From the NCBI RefSeq assembly GCF_030867095.1, contig NC_081825.1:47358501-47422500 (forward strand): 64,000 nucleotides of DNA, written 5' to 3'. Source of the stretch: Alligator mississippiensis. Lineage: Eukaryota; Chordata; Crocodylia; Alligatoridae. Each line of letters begins with the position of its first letter. Within the stretch, counting starts at the first letter, position 1. The notes under the pieces were generated by a model that worked only from the letters and a program-made list of their open reading frames with translations, had not been told where the DNA came from and did not search any database. Shown piece by piece: positions 24,476-35,019 of the stretch. The position numbers and the translations under genes are program-made.

Positions 24476-25400
24476 GCCCATTATATGGAAACTGACAGAC
24501 ATACTCATGCCCTGGGACCCAGGCCATAGCCATGATGTCTATAGTAGTATGGGTAGGTGGGGTCCCTGATGAGGAGGTGTGGGACAACCTTGGTGCCCAA
24601 CTGTAGGTCTGGCACCCCCAGTGTGAAGCACCCACTATCCACCAGTCCCGGAAGGCATTGTGGGCACCCAGCTGGTACTCATGTGTGTGAAGGTTCCATG
24701 GTGGTCCATGAGGGCCTGGAGCACCATGGTGTAAAAGGCCTCCAGCTGTAGTAGGGCCAGTTTCTGTGTGGATGGCCTCCAGGATGGCCTCCCTGGCAGT
24801 GGCCTTACCCATGACAAACAGATGGCCAAAGTACAGCAGGCTGCCAGGCATGGCCAACTTGAACATAGCAAGTTCCAGGTGGGTGTCCATGGGTAGGTGT
24901 TCTGCCACTCCAGGTGGGGCCAGAACACCATGGAGTGAAAGTCCTCCAGCTGTAGTATGGCTGGTTTCTGTGGGGTGGTGATGGGAATGTGGCTCCTGTC
25001 CATAGCCCTGATGCACTGGGGGAATTCCAGGTCAGAGAACCCCATCACCACTGCCAGGGGGTCATGCATGTGGAGCATGGTGTCCCCCAGGATATCCTGG
25101 ATGGTACTGCACACTTCCAGGATGGCCTCCCTGGCACTGGCCTTACCCACGCTAAACAGGTGGCCAATGTATCACAGGCTGCCGGGCTTGGCCAGTTTGA
25201 ACAGGGCAAGGGTCAGATGGATGTCCATAGGTAGGTATGCTGTCACTCCAGGTGGGGCCAGAGCTGCTCCAGAAGGTCCTGGAAGGTGGCCTGGGTCATG
25301 TGAAAGGCCTCCAGCCATTTCTCATTATCCCAAGTAATCTGGACAATGTGCAGCCACCAGTCCTGGATGGTCTGGTGAGCCTAGAAGTAGCAGGCTGGAG
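24455..25400 (-). pseudogene. Harbinger transposase (HARBI1-like) remnant
   Basis: An intact copy would cut and paste the element with a DDE nuclease. In minus-strand order I see MTQATFQDLLEQLWPHLE (about 25,300-25,246), a VGKASAREAILEVCSTIQDI block (25,150-25,090), GFSDLEFPQCIRAMDRSHIP (25,040-24,980), which holds the first catalytic aspartate in the usual AIDGTHI position, then LQLEAFYTMVLQALMDHHG (24,745-24,690) and a GAHNAFRDWW block where the family has HDAR. The second catalytic aspartate therefore appears changed to asparagine. A duplicated N-terminal segment separates the first-aspartate block from its downstream partner, so the gene is rearranged and dead. Confidence 0.7.
24777..25261 (-). 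repeat. Internal duplication in the Harbinger transposase
   Basis: A segment of about 147 bp occurs twice in the same orientation, at 24,777-24,923 and 25,115-25,261. Both start with tccaggatggcctccctggc and end with ccactccaggtggggccag-type text. The copies differ at roughly one base in eight, so the duplication is not recent. On the minus strand both encode the WPHLE...GKAxAREAILE region. Confidence 0.8.
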
Positions 25401-26266
25401 GCCTAGGAGGGCAATGACTATCCCAGTCATAGCATCCTGAAGCCCATCATTGGTATCCCTGCTGTGGTCTGACCAAGCAGATGGGGTAGAGGTGGTATGT
25501 GCACAGTGGTGGCCCTGGGATGATGCACGGGGGGCAGGCAGGCAGTCACTGCATGTGAGGCAGTGGGGAGGGATGAGATAGCCATGGGCCAGGTGGTTGT
25601 CACTGCAAGCTAGCAGGGCCAGTGTGGTCACCCACAAGAGTGTGGGACACTGGTTGTCGCTGCCAGGGGCAGAGGCTGGACAACCATAGTTCAGGGAGCA
25701 CAAGCAGGGAGGAGAGCACTGTTGTGTGCTGTCCCTGTGCTGCACACACTGCTCCTGGCCAAGAAAGTGGCCAGCCAGACAGCAGCAAGTGAGGTTAGCA
25801 TTTGAAGAGGGCTGTCAGCTACTAGCAGCTGCAGCTGGAGCCTGGATCTCCCCCTGGTGGCAGCCAGGGCCCATTGCAGGGCCCCAAGAAGTGGGAGCAG
25901 ATTGGCAGCAAATCTGCTCCTGCTTCCTTTCACACGTAGATGCTTGCCCAGCACCATTAACTTGAAAGCAATTTATTCACAAGTAAACTGGTACTGTAGT
26001 AAATTCACATGTAGAGGCATCCATTGTGTGGAAAGATGCCCAATTCTACCCAACAGGAAGTGTTGAACACAGGAATTACTGCTTCTCCCCAAAACTTACA
26101 CCCTTGAGTCAGAGCATGCATCTCATGCATTGAGCCCAGAATTTTCTTAAGAGTAAGAATCTAAAACAAGTAAATGAAAACATGATGTGGGTCTTATTGT
26201 TGTCTTTCTAAAATCCAGCTGCCATTTCAGAGAGAAAGTTAGTTCTGCCCATCTTTTCTAGAACAT

Positions 26267-26641
26267 CCTAGTGGTTAGTGAGCATGCCAAGGAAGTGAGA
26301 GACCTTGGTTCTATGCCTATTTCAGCCTGGAGCAAAAGAAATGAGTTCAAGACCCAAGAAAGGACCAGAATCCATGACTATCATTCCCAGATGAGTTCCA
26401 TAATCACCAGGTCACATTATCTTCCCTTTACTCTTTTTAGCACCAAGAATTTTTCATTCTTTACTGCATAGTAACATAAATAACAAGGCAATGGAAGGAG
26501 ATTGCCCTGGCTCCCTACTCAGTTCAACCTAGCCTTTAGCCTAATGTTTAGAATGCTCCCCTGTGAGATGTCATTTGAGCCCTTTTATACCTCAGGTGTC
26601 TCACTTTCTGGATGAATGCTCTAACCACTAGGATATTAGAC
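26267..26641. repeat. tRNA-like SINE-type units, one single and one inverted pair
   Basis: A single unit runs from cctagtggttagtgagcatg to gagaccttggttctatgcc (26,268-26,315). A pair follows. Its left arm is 26,531-26,583 (ctaatgtttagaatgc ... catttgagccc). Its right arm ends at 26,641 and reads on the minus strand cctagtggttagagcattca ... gagacacctgaggtat. Box-A-like and box-B-like words are kept in each. This is the same arrangement as at 2.3 and 21.6 kb. Confidence 0.5.
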
Positions 26642-26644
26642 TAA

Positions 26645-27205
26645 AGAAGTTCACCTCCTCTTTCTCTCCTTCAAGTGTTGTTGTAAAATTAAAAGCTGCC
26701 ACTATTACATTTTGTGTGTACCTTTTTTTTGCAGGGGTGGGTGATATTTAAATTCTCCCTAAAGACCTACATTAGGTGTCTATGATTATTTTGTTGTGTT
26801 TTAAAATATGGTTTCAAGTCCTTAATCAGTATTTAGATTGCAATAGCAGCTTTCATAGAAGCTGAAACATGCTCCCAGGGTAATGAACAGATACTGGTTG
26901 CCCATATAAGAACTGCTCTGATGGCAGAGGACTCTAATGCCTAAGTTAACCTGAGTTATTTTATAAGCTGCATAGTAAATATAGAAGAAAGAGCCTTCAT
27001 TTAGATTTTTTACTTCTTTTTAGGATAGACTGTACATGGTTGTTCTAGCATACCTTTTAGGTATTTAATTAAACTGTGGTTTGAGATTAAAGCGTAAAGA
27101 GAACAGTATTTCTTTTAGCTTATCACAACTTTGGAAGCTGAATATATGCAAGAATGTATTGTCAAATAATTTGGGTCTGTTAATCTTTCCCCAGTTAAAT
27201 ATTGC
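26645..27205. other. AT-rich unique sequence, no gene seen
   Basis: Apart from a T run near 26,722-26,730 nothing stands out. No coding domain or RNA gene was recognised. Confidence 0.35.
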
Positions 27206-27209
27206 ATCT

Positions 27210-27335
27210 ACACTATTAAATTACCAGAGTGTTACATTTTATTGTTTGCATAGTAAGTAAATATATACTTACTATATATAAAATGTATATATAAAAATGT
27301 GAATATATAAAATGTAACACTCTGGTAATTTAATA

Positions 27336-27339
<4 letters not shown>
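27210..27339. mobile_element. Candidate MITE with perfect 33-bp inverted repeats
   Basis: 27,210-27,242 is the exact reverse complement of 27,307-27,339. The arms begin acactattaaattacc and end gtgttacattttat, and the loop is 64 nt. The loop holds a further palindrome (tagtaagta at 27,251-27,259 with tacttacta at 27,266-27,274). The left flank is ta. The right arm runs into a TG/TA/CA microsatellite that may have overwritten the right flank. Tc1/mariner-type MITEs have such ends and a TA target, but no second copy is in the window to confirm it. Confidence 0.5.

Positions 27340-27402
<63 letters not shown>
27336..27402. repeat. (TG)n(TA)n(CA)n compound microsatellite
   Basis: The tract runs tgtgtgtg, then about 18 TA units, then about 14 CA units. 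The compound is nearly self-complementary and abuts the right arm of the 33-bp inverted repeat. Confidence 0.9.
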
Positions 27403-27404
27403 TG

Positions 27405-28080
27405 AGGAATGTTTCCGTCTGTTCAAAGGTCATTCAGTATATGAAAAAGTTCATGAGAAATGTGTGGTAGGAAAAAATGCAGAATTCTGAGTTTCACAGC
27501 CCTCCCCAGTGCTAATAAAAATGTTCACAAAATACAAAACTAAGATTAACTTTTAAATTTTGTATTTTACTGAAGATGTTTTGTTTGATTATATGAAAGA
27601 ATAAAAGATCAGAATCCTACAAAGAAATGTGATTGCCTTTTCCTGAATGAATGCGGTCAAATGTCTCACATTCTAAGTCTTGCTTTCTACTGACTGATTT
27701 TTAAAAAGAATATTACAACTATTTCAACTTGCAAAATATATTTCCTTTTATGCTTGGTGACTAAGGCTTGAAATTCCTGGTTTGGTAGCTTTTAAGCATG
27801 TATATGGATGAGACTTAACTTTTATGAAATCATCTGAAACAAATATTACACAATATGTTTGTGGTGTAGAAGGAGAAGAAACTATTTCATTTAATTTTTA
27901 TCAAGGCTGTTATGAAAAAAGCTCACCCCTGCACTTCAGTTAAACTGAGTCAAGAATACATATGATATCTTTCATAATAAAATTGAACTAAAAAATACTT
28001 TTACAATATCTATTTATCTTACTAATGTATGACCCCCATTCCCTCTATGAGTAAAAATCTCATAACTTTTCTGGGTGTTT
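27405..28080. other. AT-rich unique sequence, no gene seen
   Basis: No coding domain, terminal repeat or RNA gene was recognised. Confidence 0.35.
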
Positions 28081-28083
28081 CTC

Positions 28084-28130
28084 TGTGTGTGTACACACAC
28101 ACACACACTCACACACACAATATATATATA
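28084..28130. repeat. (GT)n(CA)n(TA)n microsatellite
   Basis: Short GT run, then CA units with a single tc interruption, then TA units. Confidence 0.9.
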
Positions 28131-28747
28131 AACAAAATACTCAACAAAACCAAGAAGGTTCCTAAGAGAAATTATGCCTATTTTTCTGCCTTTTCTACTC
28201 ACCTCTTCCATTCTAGGTAGGCTTTTTTATGGGCTGGGAAATTTTATGAAAAAGTTTCTATGAGACAGAAAATTATTGTTCATGAACCGTTCTAATATTT
28301 ATATTTACAGCACCTTTTCTTGAATACTTGTGGTAAAGTAGTACAGGTATCTCCATCTCAGAGATAGAAAACTGAAAATCATAAATTTAAATAACTTCTT
28401 CAGAGAGAAAAAAGTAGGTGGTATGGGCACTTTTACCTAAGTTTTCCAAAGTCAGCTAAGTTCGCTAAATTCTGGATGGTTTGTTTTCAGGCAAACAGAG
28501 CATGCTGTATGAGTTTTCAAATTTCAGACTGTTATGAGGCCAGTGGCATCATGAAGTATGACAAGGCATTTATCATTTTGAGCAAACATGCCTCCCTATG
28601 AAGGCAACTAGGTGAGAAAGACAAAGGGAACAAGCTGTGACCCAACATCACCAGAAACCATTCCTTCCTTCTGGAAATGTATGCCATACCTGCAATTGAA
28701 CATGTAGATCTTGGATTGCCCTCTTCTGTCATCTTTGGACTCACTGG

Positions 28748-28945
28748 GTGGATCTAGATGTGCAATTAATGCAGTACAATAAACTCCAGAGCAGTTCCAG
28801 CTGGAGTCAACTGCTCCTGGGTGCAACGTCTACACAGCAGAAATTTGAGCTGGGGCAGAGCCGGCCCCCAGTTGGCTGGGCTGATTGGGTTCAATGTCCA
28901 CCTGTGGTCAGCATCTATGCATGCATTTCAGTGCAGTTAATTACT
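28748..28945. repeat. Possible MITE-related repeat with direct sub-repeats
   Basis: ggatctagatgtgcaatta at 28,749 and gcatctatgcatgcatttc near 28,909 lead into similar text (tgcagtacaataaact and tgcagttaattact). The two blocks are direct repeats about 160 bp apart with GC-rich sequence between. The borders and family are unresolved. Confidence 0.25.
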
Positions 28946-29165
28946 CTGCCATAAGATAATAGTGTCCCTGACAATACTATTTTATAGCAGAGTTAATTAG
29001 TTTACTGCCCTCTAAAGTATGGAAAATGCTATTTATAGTTTGCTTTTTCTATTATAGCAACAGAATCATCAAGTAAGGCAAAACCTAGAAATTGGGAGAA
29101 AACTGACCCTCCCATTAGGAATATGGCAGCATGTAGAGAGCACCAAAACAAGTAAAGAGTACTTA

Positions 29166-29423
29166 GTGACTGTGTCTACACGAGTCTCTGACTGTGCAGT
29201 CATTACTGTGTAGTCATTTAGTACTTGTATAGACAAGTACTAAACAACTATGCAGTAACCAGAGGTCCTGCACAGTGGCGTCACCAAACAGCTTTTTCAT
29301 GACTCTGTGCAGTAACCTGAGACTACTATGCAGTAGTGTCACTTCACACTTGCTGCCACATGATGCTACTGTGCAATAGTCACGGACTACTGCACATTCA
29401 GCGTCTCGTATAGACATGGCCAC
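29166..29423. mobile_element. Palindromic MITE flanked by TA
   Basis: The left end reads gtgactgtgtctacacgag and the right end on the minus strand reads gtggccatgtctatacgag, differing at three of 19 positions. The similarity continues inward, so the 258-bp element is close to a full palindrome. TA occurs immediately outside both ends (29,164-29,165 and 29,424-29,425), consistent with the TA target of Tc1/mariner elements. No coding capacity is present. Confidence 0.65.
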
Positions 29424-29559
29424 TAAGAGACAGGACTTGCCATTAAAGTTCTCAAGATAAATAAAAATAGCAAAGCAGGGAGGAAGGAAATATCCCCATT
29501 TATAGCTAATGGACTGAGGTATAGTGAGGTTAAGAGGCAGGCAAAAGATCACACAGGAG

Positions 29560-31050
29560 ATCTGGTCAGATATACTTCCTGAGACCCAGTCCAGTGTACT
29601 TATCTCAGGAACAGCTGTCTTTTGTCTGCATTAGATCTTTCTTTGAGAGGTATTTGGATACCATAGTTTGTACATCAGATAAGTATTATCTATCCAGATG
29701 CTTGTTTTTGATTAAGTAAACAATATAAATATTTGGTAGGTTGATTTTAAAAGTATACAATAATGTGCATTTATTAATATGTCTTTAAAGTAGTTGTTAA
29801 TTCACTTGATGTAAAATATTACTACTTCTGATCTAAATCAAATTTCAGATTAATAAAATAGTATCTTGCCAATTAAATTTCACATTAATTCTGAACCATC
29901 CTTTACAGATTCATTAGAGACTCATTTTATTTAATTTAGCAAGGTTTTAAATTTATAGCTAGTAGAGGGGAAATAAGAAAAGAATCACTGAAACAATGAC
30001 CATATTTAATCCACTAAGACAAGGTGGTCTTGACCTCCTGCTAGAAAGAAATGCAGCACTTTGCTTTTATGCATAGCATCGTGAAATCTGGCCTATGGAG
30101 CTAAAGGTTACTTTGAAAAAGATTTCATTATGTGGTAGGTGAAAGAAGAAGTCATACAGAAAAAACGTAAAGCTGGTGCCATTATATATTTTTGTTGAGG
30201 TTTCAGCACAAGAGAAATAAAGGGAAAGACTACAAATATAGGCTATTTATGTATATAATTTATACATGCATGTATAAATGAAGCCTAAGAAGGATCCAAT
30301 GGTATGTAGTCAGTACCTTGTAAAAATAATTTGAAATTCCTTTGCCAAGAGAAATGGATTAGAACTGACAGCTCAGGAAGACCCTTGCCCACCTCAAAAT
30401 GGAGATAAGCAGTGGCTGACCAACTTGAAGCAGAAAAAGAAAAAGGTGTTTCCTGCTCAGGGAAAAGGATGGCATTTGACCAAAATGAAGATAATCATCC
30501 TGAAAGAACTATAAAAGACAGGATGTGGCTATCCTAGGTCAGAAGGGTCATTACAATTACAATTAGGATGTGAATAAATTAAGACGTTGTAATGAATCTC
30601 AAGGTCATAACCAAGTAGCCAAAGAGAGAAGAATAAGACAGGGCCTCTAAAATGGGTGACATGGAGAATCACAGAGAAGGAAGTTTGTGACTACTTATGT
30701 ATTAGATAGAAATTATTTCATCCCAAAATTTAAATTAGATAATATTGGGAAGTTTATGAGAATGCTAGTAATTATTGGGAATATACAAATAGTATATCAC
30801 CAACATGACATTAATAACCTTTTCCAAAGATAATGACACTAAGAGGTATGAAAGGATTAGAAAGCAGGCAACAGAGAGGAAGAAAATGAAATAACCACAA
30901 TGAAATATGGCATTACAGAAGACTGATACTGATACAAAGCCTGCTCCAATTTTTCACTAGCGATTGCACAAGAAAGTTTGTGTTCATTGTATTTACTTAG
31001 TTTTCCAAACCTACATATTGTATTTTCAAAAAAAATTCTGGGAAACTAAT
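29560..31050. other. AT-rich unique sequence, no gene seen
   Basis: About 1.5 kb without coding domains, RNA genes or recognised transposon ends. Confidence 0.4.
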
Positions 31051-31058
31051 TCATAGAT

Positions 31059-31362
31059 CAGGGGTCAGCAACCCACAGCACTCATGCCAAGCATGGCACA
31101 CAGGACCGTTTTGCTTGGCACACCACTGCCTGCCTGGGCTCTAAGCAGCTGCTGCCAGCCACAGAGCCCAGGCTGCTCCCAGCAGGTGGCTGGGAGATTG
31201 CAAGCCCTGCTGCAAGCATACTGGGCTCCTTGGACTGGCTGCAGCTGTGAGGCTGCAAACAGCTGCTCTGGGATCTGACATGTCAGCACTCTGGCACCTT
31301 CCAAGAGTCTTAGACATTGTGGAGTTTTTGGCACTCCAGCCAAAAAAGGTTGCCTACCCCTG
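31059..31362. mobile_element. Non-autonomous hAT (MITE) with 8-bp target duplication
   Basis: The ends are caggggtcagcaacc and, on the minus strand, caggggtaggcaacc, a classic hAT terminal pair with two mismatches. The flanking octamers are tcatagat (31,051-31,058) and tcataggt (31,363-31,370), seven of eight matching, as expected for a hAT 8-bp duplication. The element is 304 bp, GC-rich and non-coding. The duplicated octamer is the 3' terminal word of the CR1 on its right, so the hAT landed in the CR1 tail. Confidence 0.85.
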
Positions 31363-31399
31363 TCATAGGTTGTAAGGCCAGAAAGGACTTTGGAAGATT

Positions 31400-32940
31400 A
31401 TTGGGTCCAGCCCCCTGCATCAAGCAGGAAAGATAACTGGGGCTTAGGTGACTCCAACAAGGTGACTAGTGTCATCTTAAAGATTTTCAGGGTAGGTGAT
31501 TGCACCGCCTCTGGAGGGAGCTTATTCCACAGTCTGGACACCCTGACTGTGAAGAAGTCTTTCCTAATGTTGAGCCTGAATCAATTTTCCAGGAGTTTGT
31601 GGCCATTACTCCTGATTTTCCCCTTGGATGCCCTGGTGAACAGTTGCTCACCAAGCCCTTGATGTACTCCTCTAGTGTAGCAGTAAGCTGCTACTAGGTC
31701 TCCTCTCAGCCTTCTTTTCCTCAGGCTGAAGAGTCCCAGATCCCTCAGCCTTTCCTAGTATGGCTTGCCTTTTAAGACTGATAATATGGATGATTCTTCT
31801 TTGGACTCTCTCAAGCTTGTCCACCTCCTTCTTAAAGTGTGGTTCCCAGAACTGGATGCAGTACTCCAGCTGTGGTCTCACCAGTGCTAAGAACAACAGA
31901 AGGATCACCTCCTTGGTTTTGCTGGAGATGCATTGATTGATGCATGGCAGTATTATTTGCGCTACTGGCTACAGCATTGCAATGCCAGCTTATATGCATA
32001 CTGTGGTCTATTATTACCCCCAAGTCCTTTTAATTCGTGGTGCTAGTCAGTTTGGTGCCACCAAACCTGTAGGTGTGTTGGGGATTGCTACTCCTGAGGT
32101 GGAACACTTTACATTTCTTGATGTTGAACTTCATCAGATTCCAGTCTGTCCGGCTTGCGGGCCTGTCTAGTACCACCTTTGACAGTAGCCTATCTTCAAG
32201 CTTGACCACACTTCCCCATAACTTGGTGCCATCCATGAACTTGGCCAGTGAGCTCTTCACCCCTACATCCAAATCATTAATAAAGATGTTGAAAAGTACT
32301 GGACCAAGCCAGTGTTTCCTCTAACCTGCACTCAAGCTCAGCCATGCACAATAAAAAATCTTGTCATGCAATAAGTTTTTAATGCCGTGCACACAGTGGC
32401 GTACTGACCAGGAGGGCAGTAGGGGGCCATGGCCCCCAGGTGCCAGCCTGGAGGGAGACACCCAGTGCTGTAGCAAGAGGGCATCAACACTCCCTCTGCT
32501 GCCACTGCTGGCTTTGCATCTGGCCGCTTGCCACCCACCCCAACCCAGCAACAGGCTGCTTCAGGAGCGGGGTGAGGTAGGCACACTGAGATACCTGTGC
32601 ACTCCCAGCCAGGATTGCTCACAGATTGCTAAAATTTAGAGGGAACTTTGAACCAAACACTGAGCCCTGCAGGACACCATTGCCCACTTCTTGCTAGGAT
32701 GACACAGATCTGTTCACTAAGACGCTCTGGGTCCTATCTGGCAGCCAGTTTCTCACCAACTGTCTTAGAGTTAAGCCCACAACCCTCCAATTTTTCTCAC
32801 AAGGACATTGTGGGATACTAGATCAAAGGCCTTTTGTAAGTCAAGGTATACAATGTCAACCTGTTCTCTCATGTCCAGAATATTCAATTCACACCTATCT
32901 CCTTTCCCAAGATGGGCTTTCTTGCATCTCTGAATTAGAG
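31400..32940 (-). pseudogene. CR1 reverse transcriptase remnant
   Basis: The intact protein would reverse-transcribe CR1 RNA at a nicked target. The visible parts are RT fingers and palm from about 32,930 to 32,660, and then, beyond the hAT, the connection and C-terminal region from 32,300 to 31,420. The reading frame is broken repeatedly; the longest clean run is about 80 codons. It is more decayed than the CR1 copies in the 40-47 kb nest, which fits its having received two later hAT insertions. Confidence 0.7.
32310..32650. mobile_element. Non-autonomous hAT inside the CR1
   Basis: The left end is cagtgtttcctctaa and the right end on the minus strand is caaagttccctctaa, 12 of 15 matching. 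The flanking octamers are gaccaagc (32,302-32,309) and aaccaaac (32,651-32,658), which differ by two G-to-A changes. Removing the element and one octamer restores the CR1 text ggaccaagcactgagccc. The element is 341 bp with a GC-rich centre and is non-coding. Confidence 0.85.
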
Positions 32941-32949
32941 CCTGTCAAT

Positions 32950-34190
32950 GTTAGAATAGTCAAACACAACACCAATACAGTCTGGTAGATGGTCTGGCCT
33001 ACCAATAGTGTTGGTAGATGTAGTCAAGCAGGGAAGAAGAACATACTACAAGATACAGGAGATCATTTTGCAGCACAGCTGAATCAATTAGATTTCTTCC
33101 AGGCTTCCTGTCACTGTGTGGCCTTTCTTCATCTCCATATTGCATACATCCTTGCCTCAGTCTTCAGATATGACAGGGGAACTAGTACTAATTATGAAAT
33201 CCATGACTGTAAAGCAGAGTTTGGGGCACCCAGAGTAAGGGAAGCAAGTCTGAGGCTAAGGGCATATGGTTTCTTATAGATGTGCTTATGAAATAGATAA
33301 GCTAACTCATTTTGCTTTTGAATGTTGAAAGAATTTTTAGTTTGTGTATGATACTTTGTGCCTAAAAGATAAATTAGAAAAAAATAAATAAAGAGAAAAT
33401 TTACTATTCATATAAAAATATAAACAAGCTGCATGTACAATACAAAGTAAACAAGCCTTCTGCTGTCCTATCTAGGGTATTAAAATTCTATTTGTCCTGC
33501 AGGGCATTTCATGTACAAAAATTTAGATTGACAGATAGATAGGATGAATTCCTTTGAGTAAGCCAAGTTCTTGTAAAACATGACAAAATATCTAAGATGT
33601 GAACACAAATGTTTATCAAGGTATGAATTACTTTATAAATTATATTTTACTTTCCTAAATTATTTTCCTTCCTTTCATGCTTCATATTTATATTCTGTGT
33701 GTATCTTCACGTTGCACATTTTCTATAATTTTATTTTCTTCAGAGGGAAAAAAAAAAGAATTGTCAATAGATTTACCAGCAGATTAACAATATATTGTCC
33801 CTTTTTATAAGGAACATACTCTATCTGTTAAGAAAACATACTGCAGTTGTTTCAGAGAAACTTCTCTGCCACAGACAATTTGCTGCCATTGCTTGCAAAC
33901 TTATTTCATCTGGGCAGAAGTGTTGTGCACATTTAAAATAATGTGTCATCTGTGGAGACCTCTGAGTGTGGTGAAGAGTAAAATAATCAGAATTATTTGA
34001 TTCTCTGGAGTAAATCTTCAATACCAAGAGAAGGACTGATAGTTTGCAAAGAAAAGCAGTTTATTTTCATGCTGGAATGAAAAAAACCAGTTCTGTAAAG
34101 ATGTCATATATTGATTCCAAAATTCCTCCTTTGCTTAAATTAAATGTAAAGAAAAAGCATAGTTTCTTAACTTCTTTACATAAATAAGAG
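32950..34190. other. AT-rich unique sequence, no gene seen
   Basis: No coding domain, RNA gene or transposon end was recognised. An A-rich run occurs near 33,749-33,758. Confidence 0.4.
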
Positions 34191-34200
34191 ATGACTCTAT

Positions 34201-35008
34201 TAGGGCTGTGCAAAATGGCACCGTTCCATTTCTCCTAAAGTTTTGACAGCTCGACGGAACAGGGTTTCATATCGAATTTCATTTCAAGTCAAAACAGCTG
34301 TTCTGTTCCATTCTGTCAAAACAGAAAGGCTGTTTCAACGCTGTTTCCAAGTTTCGCTGGGGATGGGAAGTCAGTCCAGCTGGACTGACTTCCCATCCCC
34401 AGCGCAAGATCTGGTAGGGGATGAGGAGGCAGACCAGCTGGACTGTTTCCTGGTCCGCCACATTAGATCACGCTGAGGGCAGAAGGCAGCCCACCTGGGC
34501 TGCTTTCCCTTCCCCCATGTTAGATCACCCCAGGGACGGGGAGCAGCCCAGATGCGCTGCTTCCCTGTCCCCCATGCTAGATCGTGCTGGGGATAGGACG
34601 CATCCCAGCTTGGCTTTTTCCCTGTCCCTGGGGTGATCTAGCACAGGGGACGGGAAAGCAGCCCAGCTGGGCTGCCTTCCACCTTCGGCATGATGTAGCA
34701 TGGGGGATGGGAAAGAAGCCCAGTTGGGCTGCCTTTTACCCCCGGCACGATCTAATGCAGGGGACCGGAAAGCAGTCCAGCTGGGCTGCCTCCCCACCCG
34801 CTACCAGATCTTGCCCTGAGGATGGGATTTAAGCCCAGCTGGATTGATTTCCCATCCTCAGCCTATGGTCGAAACGTTTCAACCAGCCTCATTTTGTTTC
34901 AAGGCTATTTCAACAGCCTTTGTTTCATTCTGATTTTGCTGTTTTGACTTCAAAATTGGTTGAAACAGTGTCAAAATGAAATGGCCAGTGAAATTTTGCA
35001 CAGCTCTA
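34201..35008. mobile_element. hAT-type non-autonomous element with exact 8-bp target duplication
   Basis: The ends are tagggctgtgcaaaat and, on the minus strand, tagagctgtgcaaaat (one mismatch). The octamer gactctat flanks both sides exactly (34,193-34,200 and 35,009-35,016), so the borders are certain. The outer 150 bp at each end is rich in gtttca/tgaaa words. The GC-rich core (34,350-34,870) is a chain of six or more units of roughly 65 bp built around agcccagctgggct and gatcta words, alternating in orientation. No transposase is encoded. The open frames here come from the repeated GC-rich core. Confidence 0.9.
34355..34404. repeat. Perfect 50-bp palindrome
   Basis: The stretch from cgctggggatgggaag to cttcccatccccagcg is its own reverse complement over all 50 bases, with no spacer. 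A degraded relative of its second half lies at 34,816-34,862 near the other end of the same element. Confidence 0.95.
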
Positions 35009-35019
35009 GACTCTATATG

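Larger units (their letters stand above)
23551..26022. mobile_element. PIF/Harbinger DNA transposon with two gene remnants
   Basis: The left end gggtgcatgtacatgt and the right end read on the minus strand, ggatgcctctacatgt, match at 13 of 16 positions. The flanking 3-bp words are agt and att, an imperfect match to the 3-bp target duplication usual for this superfamily. Inside are a Myb/trihelix-like gene on the plus strand and a transposase gene on the minus strand, the two-gene layout known for PIF/Harbinger. The element is GC-rich against AT-rich flanks, and both genes are broken. An internal duplication (24,777-24,923 and 25,115-25,261) lies within the transposase part. Confidence 0.75.
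31363..32945 (-). mobile_element. CR1 LINE, 5'-truncated
   Basis: On the minus strand the element runs from a reverse transcriptase segment (YLDLQKAFDLVSHNVL near 32,850) through ERLRDLGLFSLRKRRLRGDL near 31,740 to the 3' end with its tcatag word at 31,363. The C-terminal text FRLNIRKDFFTVRVSRLWNK (near 31,560) is diagnostic for CR1. The 5' half, with the endonuclease, is missing, as usual for CR1 copies truncated during insertion. Stops are scattered. A hAT element (32,310-32,650) interrupts it, and another hAT sits in its tail. Confidence 0.85.
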
